Source: Quillaja saponaria
Taxonomy: Eukaryota > Streptophyta > Magnoliopsida > Fabales > Quillajaceae
DNA: 64,000 nucleotides
Assembly: GCA_029379385.1 (NCBI GenBank)
Contig: CM055605.1
Span: 13,551,001 to 13,615,000, forward strand
Direction of reading: 5' to 3'
Shown piece after piece: positions 1 to 11,110 of this stretch. The position numbers and the translations under genes are program-made. Under the pieces are notes generated by a model. That model was given only the letters and a program-made list of their open reading frames with translations, was not told where the DNA came from and did no database searches. The stretch's first letter is position 1. The number at the start of each line of letters is the position of its first letter.

Positions 1-170
1 AGAGCCGTGTTGGTTGGTAGAAATTAGAAGTGGTCTTAAAAGAACAGTTCATTAATCTTCAAAGTCGAGAAAACAAACCCAGGAAGCAAAGTCAAGGCAT
101 CTAAAAACCCATTTAGTCCGTTAGGTTAAGAACGTTGAGGGTTGTATAAGTCCTTTGACTCGAAGACGTA
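1..170 (+). promoter_or_regulatory. Primer-site remnant and leader of EPRV copy A
   Basis: Bases 1-6 (AGAGCC) match the end of the iMet-tRNA primer-binding site TGGTATCAGAGCC that is complete in copy D. The following 165 bases align with the leader of copy D, including the shared run TTCATTAATCTTCAAAGTCG and the later ACGTTGAGGGTTG. The leader ends at the movement-protein ATG at 171. The window edge cuts off the rest of the primer site. Confidence 0.7.
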
Positions 171-1210
171 ATGGTTGGTATTTTAAGAAGATTTTGTAAT
201 TCTGTCAACTATTCTGATTCTAGTTCTGATAGTTTGTCTAGAAATAATAAAGAAATTATTTTAGTAGAAAATATAAAAAAGGAATTGCAAAATTGGAATC
301 TTTCTCATACTTCTGATAAACAAATTTATAGGAAAGAAAGTTTCAGTTTGAAACAAGATTGTATAATTAAGACCATGAAAGAATCTATTCCTTTAAAAGA
401 AAGTCAAAATACTTTTAAATTATTCTCTTCTAAATTGATAAAAGAACATAAAAAGAAATTTAAATATCTTCATATAGGAATGGTTCAAGTTACTTTAAAA
501 CCATTAACTAGATTTAGATTAAACACTTCAGCCCTTATACGCATTAAGGATACTAAACATAATAAGTTCTCAGATTCCTTATTAAGGTGTATAGACTCAA
601 GCCTCTATTATGGTCTTATATTCTTTAATTGTTATCCTAATTTTTCAATATCCTTGACAAATCAAAACATTATGAATGCATTAACTTTAAACATTCATCT
701 CATGGTTTTGACATGCTTCCAGGATCAGAAAACGTAGTCCTAATATATAAGATATACTATAAAGTCATGAATACTATGACACCTAATGCTAGGATAGAAT
801 TGAAAAGAGGTGAAACTACACTTTTTATAGCTAATCCAGCTAAGACAAATATGGTCGTTCCGAAAACAATAACTTGGGATCAGGTAAAGTTTCCTTAAAC
901 TTGGAAAATAGACCAAGGAATTCCCCCCAAGAAAATAGAGACTAGAGACTTAGAATCGGTAATTGAATACACTGATGGTGATGTAGAGATAAAATTCTCT
1001 TCAAATAGAAAGATTAGGTTAAACCTAGGAGAATTGTCTAGAAGGATGTCTACCTATTATATTCCCACATCAGAAAAAGAAAGAAAGTAGGTAATAGAAG
1101 GAATAATAAAATCAAAAGATCAGGTAAGTCACCCTTAATATCAGGTAGGTCACCCTTAATATCAGGTAGAAACACCTTCAGAGCAAGGATTAAAGATACC
1201 CTCTAGGGAT
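171..1210 (+). pseudogene. EPRV copy A movement-protein region of polyprotein
   Basis: N-terminal part of the viral polyprotein, starting at ATG 171 (MVGILRRF). The segment around YLHIGMVQVTLKPLT is typical of the core of caulimovirid 30K-superfamily cell-to-cell movement proteins, which tubulate or enlarge plasmodesmata. The frame shifts near 700-720, where the sequence equivalent to HGFDMLPG in copy D leaves the first frame. It continues from 713 and meets a TAA at 895-897 where the other copies read a sense codon. Further stops follow near 1088 and 1135. A tandem copy of about 22 bases (TCAGGTAAGTCACCCTTAAT and its repeat, about 1122-1165) is private to this copy. Non-functional. Movement-protein identity rests on motif and position. 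Confidence 0.75.
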
Positions 1211-2900
1211 AATTCTCCAATCCTTTCTGAGATGAGATACAGCGTTTGCATGTTATTCTCTAAAGAATCTCTTCATCCTTTCATGAACAAACATGAATGG
1301 TTCTATATAGCCTTTAGTGAAAAGGAAAGAAATTATTGGATTTCCACGCACAAGCAGTATATGGAAAAATTCTATAAAAAACCAGGATTATTTAATTGGT
1401 TAGAAAGAGCCTTTAGGTATCACAAAAAAGATTGGTTGGCCTCACTTTGAGAATTCTCAGTTTTTGAATGTGTAAGAAGCTGCTTATGAAAAAAATTTTA
1501 CAAGGGAGGGAAAAAACATACAATTCACCCCTCCAGAGTCGTCCCTTTCTATTAAAAAATCAAAAGGTGAAATTATAGCTAATCCCTATTCAGCTATTCC
1601 AAAATAAGCATCTACTTCCAGTGCCTGGGTTGAAATCTCTAACCAAAATAATTATACAATTCTGTTTCTTCAAACTTTAGGAAAATAATCATCCATGATA
1701 GAAAATTTTTTTATTCAAGAAAAATCTTCCCAACAAATCTTTTCTCAAGCCTTAGGATGTTCTAGTAAAGAAACTTCAAAAATAGATCTTATAATGATGA
1801 AACCTCCACTTGAAGTAAATCTGAAATTCAGAAAAGAATCCAAAGTTAATGATAAAAACTTTGCCGATGAACTAGTACATAGATTACAAAAATTAAACCT
1901 ATTAGAAAAGAAAAGTGTAACCATGTTGAGTCAAAATCCAGAAAAGTGTAAACAGAGTCCAGTTTGATGGTAAGTCGATAGTTGAATGGAATATAGATGG
2001 ACTAGCCAAATATCAAGTTCTCCAAACCACCAAACACATGTTTATGTATGCTGTAGCATGTAGGTCTAATGGAAATACTAATAGAGAAAGTGTCTTAGCC
2101 ATAATAAGTGGACTTACAGGTCAACTTTTAGGTTGGTGGGATTTTCATCTATTTGATATCTCTAAACAAGAGATTTTAAATTCTGTAAAACAAGAAAATG
2201 AAAATCTGGTAACTAATATAGTTAATACTTTGATTTATGCAATAATAAATCATTTTGTAGAGCTAATATGTTTAGACTGGATAGATCATATGAACAATTA
2301 ATAAATCTTAGACGTCCAAATTTGTCTCATTTTTAAGGGTACAAAGATGCCTTTCTGTTTATAGTTTATCATAGACCTGACAGTCAAGCTGACTTTTGAA
2401 AAGAAAATTTTTTAATTGGTTTGCCAACTTTATTTACAGATAAAATAAGAAACAAACTGAAAAATAAACATGGAGGCAATATACCATACAGTAGCTACAC
2501 TTATAGAAAGTTAGCATCAGAGGTAGTTTCGGAAGGAATATCCTTATGTAACAATATTAGATTAAGACGACAAATTAACAAAGAAAAATTGAGTGAGAAA
2601 AGAGTTTTAGGAAATTTCTATGAACAATTTCAATATCCCACAGAAAGTCAATTTAAATAATCTACAAAGACTTATAAATTTCAGAAGAAATTCTCTAATA
2701 AAACCTATAAGAGAAAACATTATAAAAACAATGAAAAGCAAAGAACAGGTCAGTATGAATCTAGTAAAAAACATGTTATTAAGAAAACTTATTATAAAAA
2801 AGTTCCTATATGTTATAAATGTGGAAAACCAAGATATTTTCAAAATAAATGCAAAGTCAAGAAGAAGATAAATGCCCTCCAAATAGATGAAGGATTATAG
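1211..2900 (+). pseudogene. EPRV copy A coat-protein region with damaged zinc knuckle
   Basis: Capsid (CP) domain, in pieces at 1232-1450, 1695-1967, 2038-2301 and 2421-2871. Shared landmarks are WLERAFRYHKKDW, GQLLGWWDFHL and the C-terminal CCHC knuckle. About 130 bases are missing near 1945-1955 compared with copy C. The knuckle reads CYKCGKPRYFQNKC: the zinc-binding His of CX2CX4HX4C is Tyr (TAT at 2835-2837), so it should not bind zinc normally. Bases 2623-2726 are a 104-nt stretch that copy B also has but copies C and D lack. Multiple stops; non-functional. Confidence 0.8.
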
Positions 2901-4395
2901 AAATCATTGTGTTAAATCCTGTTAGAAGACTTTGATGAAGAAAGAGAAGAGATGAATGCTTTTATAATAGAACAACCTAAATCAGTCTCGAGTCTCGACA
3001 ACTCTGGAGAATAGTCTAGTTATGAGTCAGACAACTCTAAAAAATCTAGGTGTTGTTCTGACAATAATTGTGATGAATGTATCCTTAAATCTATAGAATT
3101 AAACAACTTAAATCTTAATGTGCTCTCGAAGGAAGAAAGTCTAATTCTAGACTTAATAGATAAAATTCAAGACCCGAAAGAAGGAAGAATACAACTTGAA
3201 AATTATATCCAATTATCTTCCAGGAGTAAAAGTTCAGTAATTAAAGGAAGCATAAAAGATGATTCTTATTCTTTTAAGAATATTATTGATCGAGTTAAAA
3301 CTATCAACAATTCTTCTAAAGAACCAACAATAACTGATCTAAAAGCAGAGATGAATGAAATAAAAGAATAATTAAAAACTCTAAAACAATGAGTTTCAGT
3401 TTTAGAAGAATCTGATGAAGACCAATTTCAGGATCTTTTATGGGAATCATCAAAAAAGATAAAAGATCAAGAACCTAAAAATAAAGGAAAAGGCATAATG
3501 ATACAAGAACCTAATGAAAGGTCTGTTAATATCCTAAATGATCCAGAATGATGGGTTTGTACTGTAGAACTCGTAATAGCCCAAAAATAGTTCACTAAAG
3601 TAACAATAGTAATGAACAATGAATTTAGTTTTCAATTTATAGCCCTAATAGATTTAAGAGCAGATTTAAACTGTATTAATGAAGGATTAGTACACTCAAA
3701 GTACTTCCAAAAGATCACTCAAATTCTTCATGCAGCTAATGGAAATAGACTTCAAATTGTTAAATGCTGCAATCTGCAATAACAAGGTTTGTTTTCATCT
3801 ACCATTTGTTTTGGTAAAAGTTCTAACTCAATGAGTAATTTTAGGAAATCATTTCCTGCATATGTTATTCCTTATATCTAGAATTGATGAATAAGGGGTA
3901 GAAACAATGATAAAAGGTAGACAAATTAAATTTAAATTTGTTTAAGAACCTAGAATCCATGAAATAAATCTAATAAAAAATACTATAAAAAGAAAAAGAA
4001 AAATTTCTTATGTCTCTAAAAGAAGAAATAGAATATAAAAGAATTGACTAACAATTAAAGTCTTCCAAATTGCAAGAAGAAATTAAAAAAATTTCAAAAT
4101 AAAATAGAACAAATAATATGTGCTGAGATTCATAATGCTTTTTGAAACAGGAAACAACATATAATAGAATTGCCTTATGAGCCTGATTTCTCTGAAAAAT
4201 ATATTCCTATGAAAGATAGACCCATTTTTATGAGTCCTAGACATCTAGAAATTTGTAAAAAAGAAATTGAATAATTACTAAAAAAGGGATTAATTAGAAA
4301 AAGTTACAGTCCTTGGAATTACCCTACATTTTATGTTGAAAATGTTGTAAAACTTGAAAGAAGAGTTCCAAGGTTAGTTATAAATTACAAACTTT
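2901..4395 (+). pseudogene. EPRV copy A protease and truncated RT
   Basis: Linker (3120-3371 is the longest open piece), aspartic protease and the first part of reverse transcriptase. The protease active site that is DSG in copies B, C and D is DLR here (GAT TTA AGA, 3651-3659), so the catalytic triad is broken. The RT piece runs from about 4130 to 4395 and stops after the stretch equivalent to NYKPLNKA. The next bases already belong to the 3' intergenic region, so palm, YxDD box and RNase H are deleted. Many in-frame stops. Confidence 0.8.
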
Positions 4396-4791
4396 TGAAC
4401 AAAGCTTTTTCTTCATAAGTTTCTCTTAGAGTGTTTTTGAGTATTTTGTAAAATAAGTTTGAGAGTGAGAGTTTTACTATTTAAAGATCTTCAATCTTGT
4501 ATCAATGTGCTTGTATATGCTTATACATTTGATCGAGTTCTTTACCTGTTGCACCTGTAGCTGTTGTAAAATTACTGTTATCAAGTTGTACCTGTGATCG
4601 TGTTGTACTTGCGATCATTTCTTTATCTGTAATAAAGAAATCTAGTTTATATTTGCCATCTTCATTTAATGTAAGTTTTCTTCCTAAAAGATATTGTTCT
4701 TTGTTCTGTGTATGCCTATTCTTATTTTTGCTGTTCTTAGATCTTTTTTGTTGTGTATAAGTATTTGTGTATGCTCTAGCTTCCCCATTGC
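4396..4791 (+). promoter_or_regulatory. EPRV copy A 3' intergenic region with polyadenylation signal
   Basis: Aligns with the intergenic region of copies C and D from the GAGTGTTTTGTAAAATA stretch onward. It carries the repeated TTRCACCTGT/GTACCTGT words (4540-4610) and AATAAA at 4631-4636, the likely viral polyadenylation signal. The TATA-like part seen in copy C (16882-16893) is missing. It ends just before where the primer site would start. Confidence 0.65.
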
Positions 4792-4848
4792 CAATACACA
4801 AATACTTATATACAACAGATCTAAGAACAATAAACATAAGAATATGCA
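4729..4848. repeat. Inverted repeat at the A/B junction
   Basis: Two arms of about 50 bases, near 4725-4773 and 4796-4845, are imperfect reverse complements. GTTCTTAGATC plus TATAAGTATTTGTGT on one side answers ACACAAATACTTATA plus GATCTAAGAAC on the other. They are separated by about 25 bases holding CTAGCTTCCCCAT. The arms are the same pre-primer-site segment of copy A (+) and copy B (-) meeting tail to tail. Confidence 0.8.
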
Positions 4849-4889
4849 TTTTGGCTTATATTAGAACATTTGTCATTCTGGCTCATATC

Positions 4890-5875
4890 AAAAAAGTTGT
4901 CTTTTAGAATTTTTAATAGCTCTTTCTAAGCATATTCTTTTAAGGAAGAGGCTAATAAGCCTTTGACCATATCTAGAACCTTTTTGTTTTCGTTCAAATA
5001 AGATTTTTGAGTAGAAGCTAGAGATCTTAAAACTCCTAATTTTTTAAAATTATTTAAATTCTCTTCAAAATTAGAGAAATTGTCCTACCACTTTATTTGG
5101 GACCTTCGAATTAACTATAAAATGGATTGATTAATCCCAAAAACAGAAGCAGAACAATCTTTTATGATGTATCCTATTTCACTATCCACAGAAGTTAATA
5201 ATAAGTTGTGAACATGATTATTTTATCTTGTGGTCTTAGAAAATTATTATTCTCACAGAATCGTATCCAGTATTGATGAACATATTTTGATAGAGATATT
5301 GAAAATAATTCCCATGAAAAGTACCATGTTTTAAACCATTGAGGAAAAGTATCAGGAAATGGTCCCTCATTAAGAGTGAATCTTAGAAACCAACTATGTT
5401 TCCTTACTTTATTTTCGAATAAAAGCAAATTCTGCCAGGTGGCCATATAATCAAAATAATTGTATAACCGTGAAAATATTCTTTTATCTCTTATTTATTT
5501 TTAGAGGTATAGATCCATATGCCATTCTTTGAGCTTCATAACTTTATAAATTATGAGTTTTTAATAAGCCTACTATGTCCCTGGCAGAAAGATATTTAAA
5601 TAGTATAAAGTACTTTTAGGCTCTAATTCAATGGGGAGATGATTATTGAGATAAAATAGAGATATGAGAGTATGGTGCTAAATTAGCATACATTTTTCAA
5701 TTGGAGCTTTCTTTTTATAAGATAGAGGGATATATGGATATTTAAAGTCCTTGATATTACAAGGAAGGGCTAATTTATAAGTCTGATCACTTAAGAATTC
5801 TTTGTCAGATTCCTCGACATTAGGAGTAGAGACGTTTCTTTTTGCAGGTGAACTTGTTTGGGAAGACATCACTCC
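4890..5875 (-). pseudogene. EPRV copy B ORF2 (3' truncated)
   Basis: Second viral ORF, starting near 5872 (MMSSQTSSPAKRN). It aligns with copy C ORF2 through TYKLALPC and YIPLSYKKKAPIEK, then the Trp-rich middle (5446-5195, HSWFLRFTLNE and FKTWYFSW). It ends near 4905 at the stretch equivalent to KELLKIL, so the acidic C-terminal tail is lost. Several stops and frame changes occur. Function unknown in any copy; possibly a virion- or transmission-related accessory protein by analogy only. Confidence 0.7.
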
Positions 5876-5884
5876 TTTATCCTT

Positions 5885-8450
5885 GAGATCCCTGCAAAAA
5901 TTCTTTTATCAGAAAATTAGGCAAATAATTAGATTCTCTTTTTATAAATTCTATGTCAAATTTGAATACAGAAAGGATTTCTTGTCATCTAGCAAATATT
6001 TGTTTAGATGCTATATTTTTAACATCTTTTAAAAAAAATATCCTTAACAGATTTACAATTTATTCTAAATAACAACCTTTTATTTAATAAGTCAGATTCA
6101 AAGTTAGTGATATACAAAACGATTGATAACACCTCCTTCTTTATGATGGAATAGTTTTGTTGTGCACCTTTCCAGGTTCCTGAAGTAAATCTAACTAGTT
6201 GTTCCTTATTAGCAATATTTTGCATAAGAATTCCTCCACATCCTAACTCAGAAGCATCTGTTTCTATTATTTTAAAGGCTTCTAGATGTGGTATACACAG
6301 GCATGGAAGTTCTTTAACTCTTTGTTTTATTCTTTTAACTGCTTCAATAAAATTATTATTCCACTAAGGAGTATTTTTTTTAACCTAACAAATAATAATT
6401 TGCAATCTACGGCTAAGTCTTTATAGAATTCTCCCACATAATTTAAATTTTCTAGAAATCTTTGTAATTGTTGTTTTTTCTTTAATTCATTAGGAAATTT
6501 GCCAGTAAATTGAATTGATTTATCAATAGGAATAATTGATCCTTTAGAAATATTGTAACTTAAGAACCAAATAACAGTTTAGGATATTTTTACATTTTTC
6601 GCAGAAACTGCTATTCCTGTCTTGGTGATAATATTAAAAAACATATGAAGATGTTTGAAATATTTCTCAATAGAAAGGGAAAACACCTAAACATTATCAA
6701 TGTAAACAATTATATATTCATAATAAGGATTGAAAATATCATTCACAATATTTTGAAATTTAGAGGGGGTATTTTGAAATCCAAATGGCATGATATTCCA
6801 TTCGTAGTATCCAAAAGGTACCGTAAAAGCAGTTTTGTACCTATCTTTCCCAGCTATCTAAATTTACCAGTATCCTGATTTCATGTCAAATTTAAAAAAA
6901 ACCTTGCAGCATAGAGTCTATTTAGCAAATCCTTCTTATTAGGGATCAAATATCTTATCGAATTTAAAGTTGTGTTTAAAGGTTTGTAATTTATAACTAA
7001 CCTTGGAACTCCTATTTCGAGTTCTGTAACATTTTCAACATAAAATGAAGGGCAATTTCAGGGACTGTAACTTTTTCTAATTAATCCTTTTTTTAGTAAT
7101 TCTTCAATTTCATTTTTACAGATTTCTAGATGTCTAGGACCCATAGCAATGGGTCTAGCCTTCGTAGGAATCTATTTTTTTAGAGAAATCAAGCTCATAA
7201 GGCAATTCTATTATATGTTGTTTTCTATTCCAAAAAGCATTAGGAATCTCAGTATATATTATTTGTTCTATTTTATTTTGTAATTTTTTAATTTCTTCTT
7301 GTAATTTGGAAGACTTTAATTGTTCTTCAATTCTTTTATATTCTATTTCTTCTTTTAGAGATAAAAAACTTTTTTTTTTTTTTTTATAGTATCTTTTATT
7401 AGATTTATTTCATGGATTCTAGGTTCTTCAACAAATTCAAATTTAATTTGTCTACCTTTTATCATTGTTTCTACTCTTGATTCATCAATCCTAGATATAG
7501 GGAATAACATATGTAGGAAGTGATTTCCTAAAATTACTCCTTGAGCTAGGCTTTTTACCAAAACAAAGGGTAGAGGAAAACAAACCCTATTATTGCAAAC
7601 TGCAGCATTTAACAATTTGTAGTCTATTATCAGTCTATTTCCATCAGCCGCATGAAGAATTTGAGTGGTCTTTTGGAATTACTTTAAGGGTACTAATCCT
7701 TCATTAATACAGTTTAAATCTTCTCCTGAATCTATTAGGGCTATAGATTGAAAACTAAATTCATTGTTCACTACTATTCTTACTTTAGTGAACCATTTTT
7801 GGGCTATTACAAGTTCTACAGCACAAACCCGTCCTTCTGAATCATTTAGGATATTAACAGACCTTTCATTAGGTTCTTGTATCATTATGCCTTTTCCTTT
7901 ATTTTCAAGTTCTTGATCTTTTATCTCTTTTGATGATTCCCATAAAAGATCTTGAGACCATCAGATTCTTCTAGAACTGAAACTCTTTGTTTTAGAGTTT
8001 TTGATTATTCTTGTATTTCATTCATCTCTGCTTATAAATCAGCTATTGTTGATTCTTTAGAAGAATTGTTGATAGTTTTAACTCAATCAATAATATTCTT
8101 AAAAGAATAAGAATCATCTTTTATGCTTCCTTTAATTAGTGAACTCTTACCCCTGGAAGATAATTGAATATAATTTTCAAGTTGTATTCTTCTTTCTTCC
8201 AAGTCTTGAATTTTATCTATTAAGTTTCGAATCAGACTTTCTTCCTTCGAGAGCACATTAAGACTTAAGTTATTTAATCCTATAGATTTAAAGATACACT
8301 CTTCATAATTGTTGTTAGAACAACACTTAGGTTTATTAGAGTTATCTGACTCATAACTAAACTCTTCTTCAGAGTTGTCTAGACTCGAGTCTAATTTAGG
8401 TTGTTCTATTATAAAAGCATTCATCTATTCTCTTTCTTCATCAGAGTCCT
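5885..8450 (-). pseudogene. EPRV copy B protease, RT and RNase H
   Basis: The protease site reads DSGE (TCCTGAATC at 7724-7732 on the plus strand); copies C and D read DSGA. The RT catalytic box is YIDN instead of YIDD (plus-strand ATTATCAATGTA, 6693-6704) and is followed by a stop, so polymerase activity is excluded even without the frameshifts. RNase H is recognisable around 6225-6290 by ETDAS and CGGIL and continues to about 5890. A T-rich slip (7368-7386) adds a further frame problem. The order and spacing match copy C. Confidence 0.8.
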
Positions 8451-10290
8451 TTAACAGGATTTGACACATGGATTTCTTTAATCCTTCATCTATTTGGAGG
8501 GCATTTATCTTCTTCTTGACTTTGCATTTATTTTAAAAATGTCCTGGTTTTCCACATTTATAACAGATAGGAACTTTTTTATAATTAGTTTCCTTAATTA
8601 CAGGTTTTTTACTAGATTCGTAGTAACCTATTCTTTGCTTTTCATTCTTTTTATAATATTTTCACTTTTAAGGTTTATTAGAGAATTTTTTTTGTAATTT
8701 ATGAGTCTTTTTAGACTGTTTAAATTGACTTCCTGTGAGATATCCAAATTGTTCATAGAAATTTCTTAAGCTCTTTTCCCACTCAATTTTTCTTTGTCAA
8801 TTTGTTGTTTTAATCTAATATCGTTACATAACAATATTCCTTCCGAAACTACCTTTGATGCTAACTCTCCATAAATGTAGCTACTGTAAAGTATATTACC
8901 TCCATGTTTATCTTTCAATTTGTTTCTTATTTTATCTGCAAATAAAGTTGGCAGACCAACTAAAAATTTTTCTTTCTAGAAGTTAGCTGACTCTCAAGTC
9001 TCTGATAAACTCTAGACAAAAAGACATATTTGTACTATTGAAAATGAGACAAATTTAGACATTTAAGATTTATTAATTGTTCATGTGATCTGTCTAGTCT
9101 AAGAATATTAGCTCTTACAAAATGATTTATTATTGTATAAATCAAAGTACTAACTATATTAGTTACCAGATTTTCATTTTCTTGTTTCACGGAATTTAAA
9201 ATCTCTTGTTTAGAGATATCAGATAGATGAAAATCCCACCAACTTAAAAGTTAACCTGTAAATCCATTTATTATGGCTAAGGCAATTTCTCTATCAGTAT
9301 TTTCATTAGACCTACATGTTACAGCATATATATAAGCATGGGTTTGGTGATTTGGAGAATTTGATATTCGGCTAGTCCATCTATATTCCATTCAACTATT
9401 GACTTACCATCAAATTGGACCCTGTCTTGAATAGCATTATTTTCATATATATCTAAATGAGAGGGCGAGGGCCTAGGGTAATACATCTTTGATGGGGCCG
9501 TAGGCATAGTTTTATTCCAGTGAAGTTTATTAACTTCTATGTGTGAGTCTTTCTTAGATTTTTCTGGATTTTGACTCAACATGTTTACACTTTTCTTTTT
9601 GATAAGTTTAATTTTTGTAACTTATTTACTTGTTCATCAACAAAGTTTTCATCATTAACTTTGGATTCTTTTTTGAATTTCAGATTTACTTCAAATGGAG
9701 GTTTCATCGTTATAGGATCTATTTTTGAAGTGTCTTTACTGGAAGATCCTGAGGCTTGAGAAAAGATCTGCTGGGAAGATTTTTCTTGAGTAAGAAATTT
9801 TTTTATCATTGATGATTGTTTTCCTAAAGATTGAAGAAACAGATTTGTATAATTATTTTGGTTAGAGATTTCAACCAAGGCACTGGAAGTAGAGGCTTCT
9901 TTTGAAATAGCTGAATAGGGATTAGCTATAATTTCACCTTTTTATTTTTTAATAGAAAGGGACGACTCTGGGTGGTGAATTGCAATGACGTTTTTTCCAT
10001 CCCTTGTAAAAAAGTTTTGATAAGCAACTTCTAACACATTTAAAAACAGAGGATTCTCAAAGTCAAGCCAATATTTTTTGTGATACCTAAAGGCTCTTTC
10101 TAACCAATTAAATAATTCTAGTTTTTTATAGAATTTTTCCATATACTGCTTGTGCGTGGAAATCCAATAATTTCTTTCCTTTTCACTAAAGATTGTGTAG
10201 AACTATTTATGTTTGTTCGTGAAAGGATGAAGAGATTCTTTAGAGGATAACAAGCAAACGATGTTTATCATCTCATAAGGGGTTGGAGAA
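8451..10290 (-). pseudogene. EPRV copy B coat protein and zinc knuckle
   Basis: Capsid region from about 10290 down to 8450, with open pieces at 10142-9942, 9878-9585 and 9582-9319. The landmarks WLERAFRYHKK, KSSQQIFSQA and the DRVQFDGKSIVEWNIDGLAEY segment are shared with the other copies. The knuckle (about 8520-8570) keeps CYKCGKPGHF but has a TAA in place of the Gln codon before NKC. The 104-nt segment missing from C and D is present here (about 8655-8760). Non-functional. Confidence 0.8.
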
Positions 10291-10296
10291 TTATCC

Positions 10297-10707
10297 CTAG
10301 AAGGTGTCTTTAACCCTTGCTCTGAAGGTATTTCTACCTGATATTGAGGGTGACTTACCTGATCTTTTGATTTTATTATTCCTTTTATTACCTGCTTTCT
10401 TTCTTTTTTCTGATGCGGGAATAGAATAGGTAGACATCCTTTTAGATGATTCTCCTAGGTTTAACCTAATCTTTCTGTTTGAAGAGAATTTTATCTCTAC
10501 ATCACCATTAGTGTATTCAATTATTGATTCTAAGTCTCTTGTCTTTATTTTCTTAGGGGGAATTCCTTGGTCTATTTTCCAGGTTTCAAGAAGCTTTACC
10601 TTATCCCAAGTTATTGTATTCGAAACTACCATATTTGTCTTATTTGGATTAGCTATAAAAAGTGTAGTTTCACCTCTTTTCAATTCTATCCTACCATTAG
10701 GTGCCAT
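10297..10707 (-). pseudogene. EPRV copy B movement-protein C-terminal part
   Basis: Open 136-codon piece starting MAPNGRIELKRGETTLF. It is equivalent to the second half of the movement protein in copies A, C and D (RGETTLFIANP, WKIDQGIPPKKI). The upstream half is absent because the copy is cut at the CCATGG junction, exactly where copy C starts in the opposite direction. The apparent start codon is only the internal Met at the breakpoint. Confidence 0.8.
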
Positions 10708-11110
10708 GGTTTTGATATGTTACTAGGATCTGAAAATGTAGTCCTAATATATAGGATTTATTACAAGGTAATGAACACTATGGCTCCAAATGCTAAGATA
10801 GAGTCTAAAAGAGGGGAAACCACACTTTTTATAGTTAATCCAGCTAAGACAAATATGGTAGTGCCTAAGACAATCACATGGGATCAGGTAAATCTTCCTG
10901 AAACCTGGAAAATTGACCAAGGAATTCCTCATAAGAAAATAGAGTCTAGAGACTTAGAATCAGTAGTTAATACACTGATGGTGATGTAGAGATAAAATTC
11001 TCTGCAAATAGAAAGATTAAACTGAATCTAGGAGAGTCTTCTAGAAGGAGGTCTATGTCTTCAATTCCTACTACTGAAATTGAAAGAAGACAAGTAATTT
11101 AGGGAATAAT
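10704..11110 (+). pseudogene. EPRV copy C movement-protein C-terminal part
   Basis: Begins at the junction with HGFDMLLGSENVVLIYRIYY, the segment that follows the movement-protein core in copy D. A one-base loss near 10968 (GTAGTTAATACACTG against GTAGTTGAATACACTG) shifts the frame, and a TAG at 11100-11102 replaces a sense codon. It runs on into the coat protein. Confidence 0.75.

Larger units (their letters stand above)
1..4791 (+). mobile_element. Endogenous pararetrovirus copy A (internally deleted)
   Basis: Decayed caulimovirid-type element reading leader, movement protein, coat protein, zinc knuckle, protease, start of RT, then directly the 3' intergenic region. The window opens at AGAGCC, the 3' half of the tRNA-iMet primer site seen complete in copy D. 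The copy ends at CTAGCTTCCCCAT, the bases that lie just before the primer site in copy D, so it spans from primer site to primer site. About 2.6 kb (most of RT, RNase H and all ORF2) is missing between the RT N-terminal part and the intergenic region near 4395. Stops and frameshifts occur in every coding part. It groups with copy B rather than with C and D. Florendovirus-like by organisation; genus not proven. Confidence 0.85.
4792..10707 (-). mobile_element. Endogenous pararetrovirus copy B
   Basis: Minus-strand copy. From high to low coordinates it reads C-terminal movement protein, coat protein, knuckle, protease, RT, RNase H, ORF2, then a short piece of the pre-primer-site intergenic region. 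It lacks the leader, the movement-protein N-terminus, the ORF2 C-terminus and most of the intergenic region. It meets copy C head to head at a CCATGG palindrome (10703-10708) and copy A tail to tail. It carries the A-type 104-nt segment. Confidence 0.85.

Noticed and set aside
10511..10726. 71-codon plus-strand frame and the overlapping 10567-10989 frame start
   Set aside because: The first part is antisense to the copy B movement protein. Only the portion after the B/C join (10704) is viral sense sequence, so the apparent fusion is a junction artefact.
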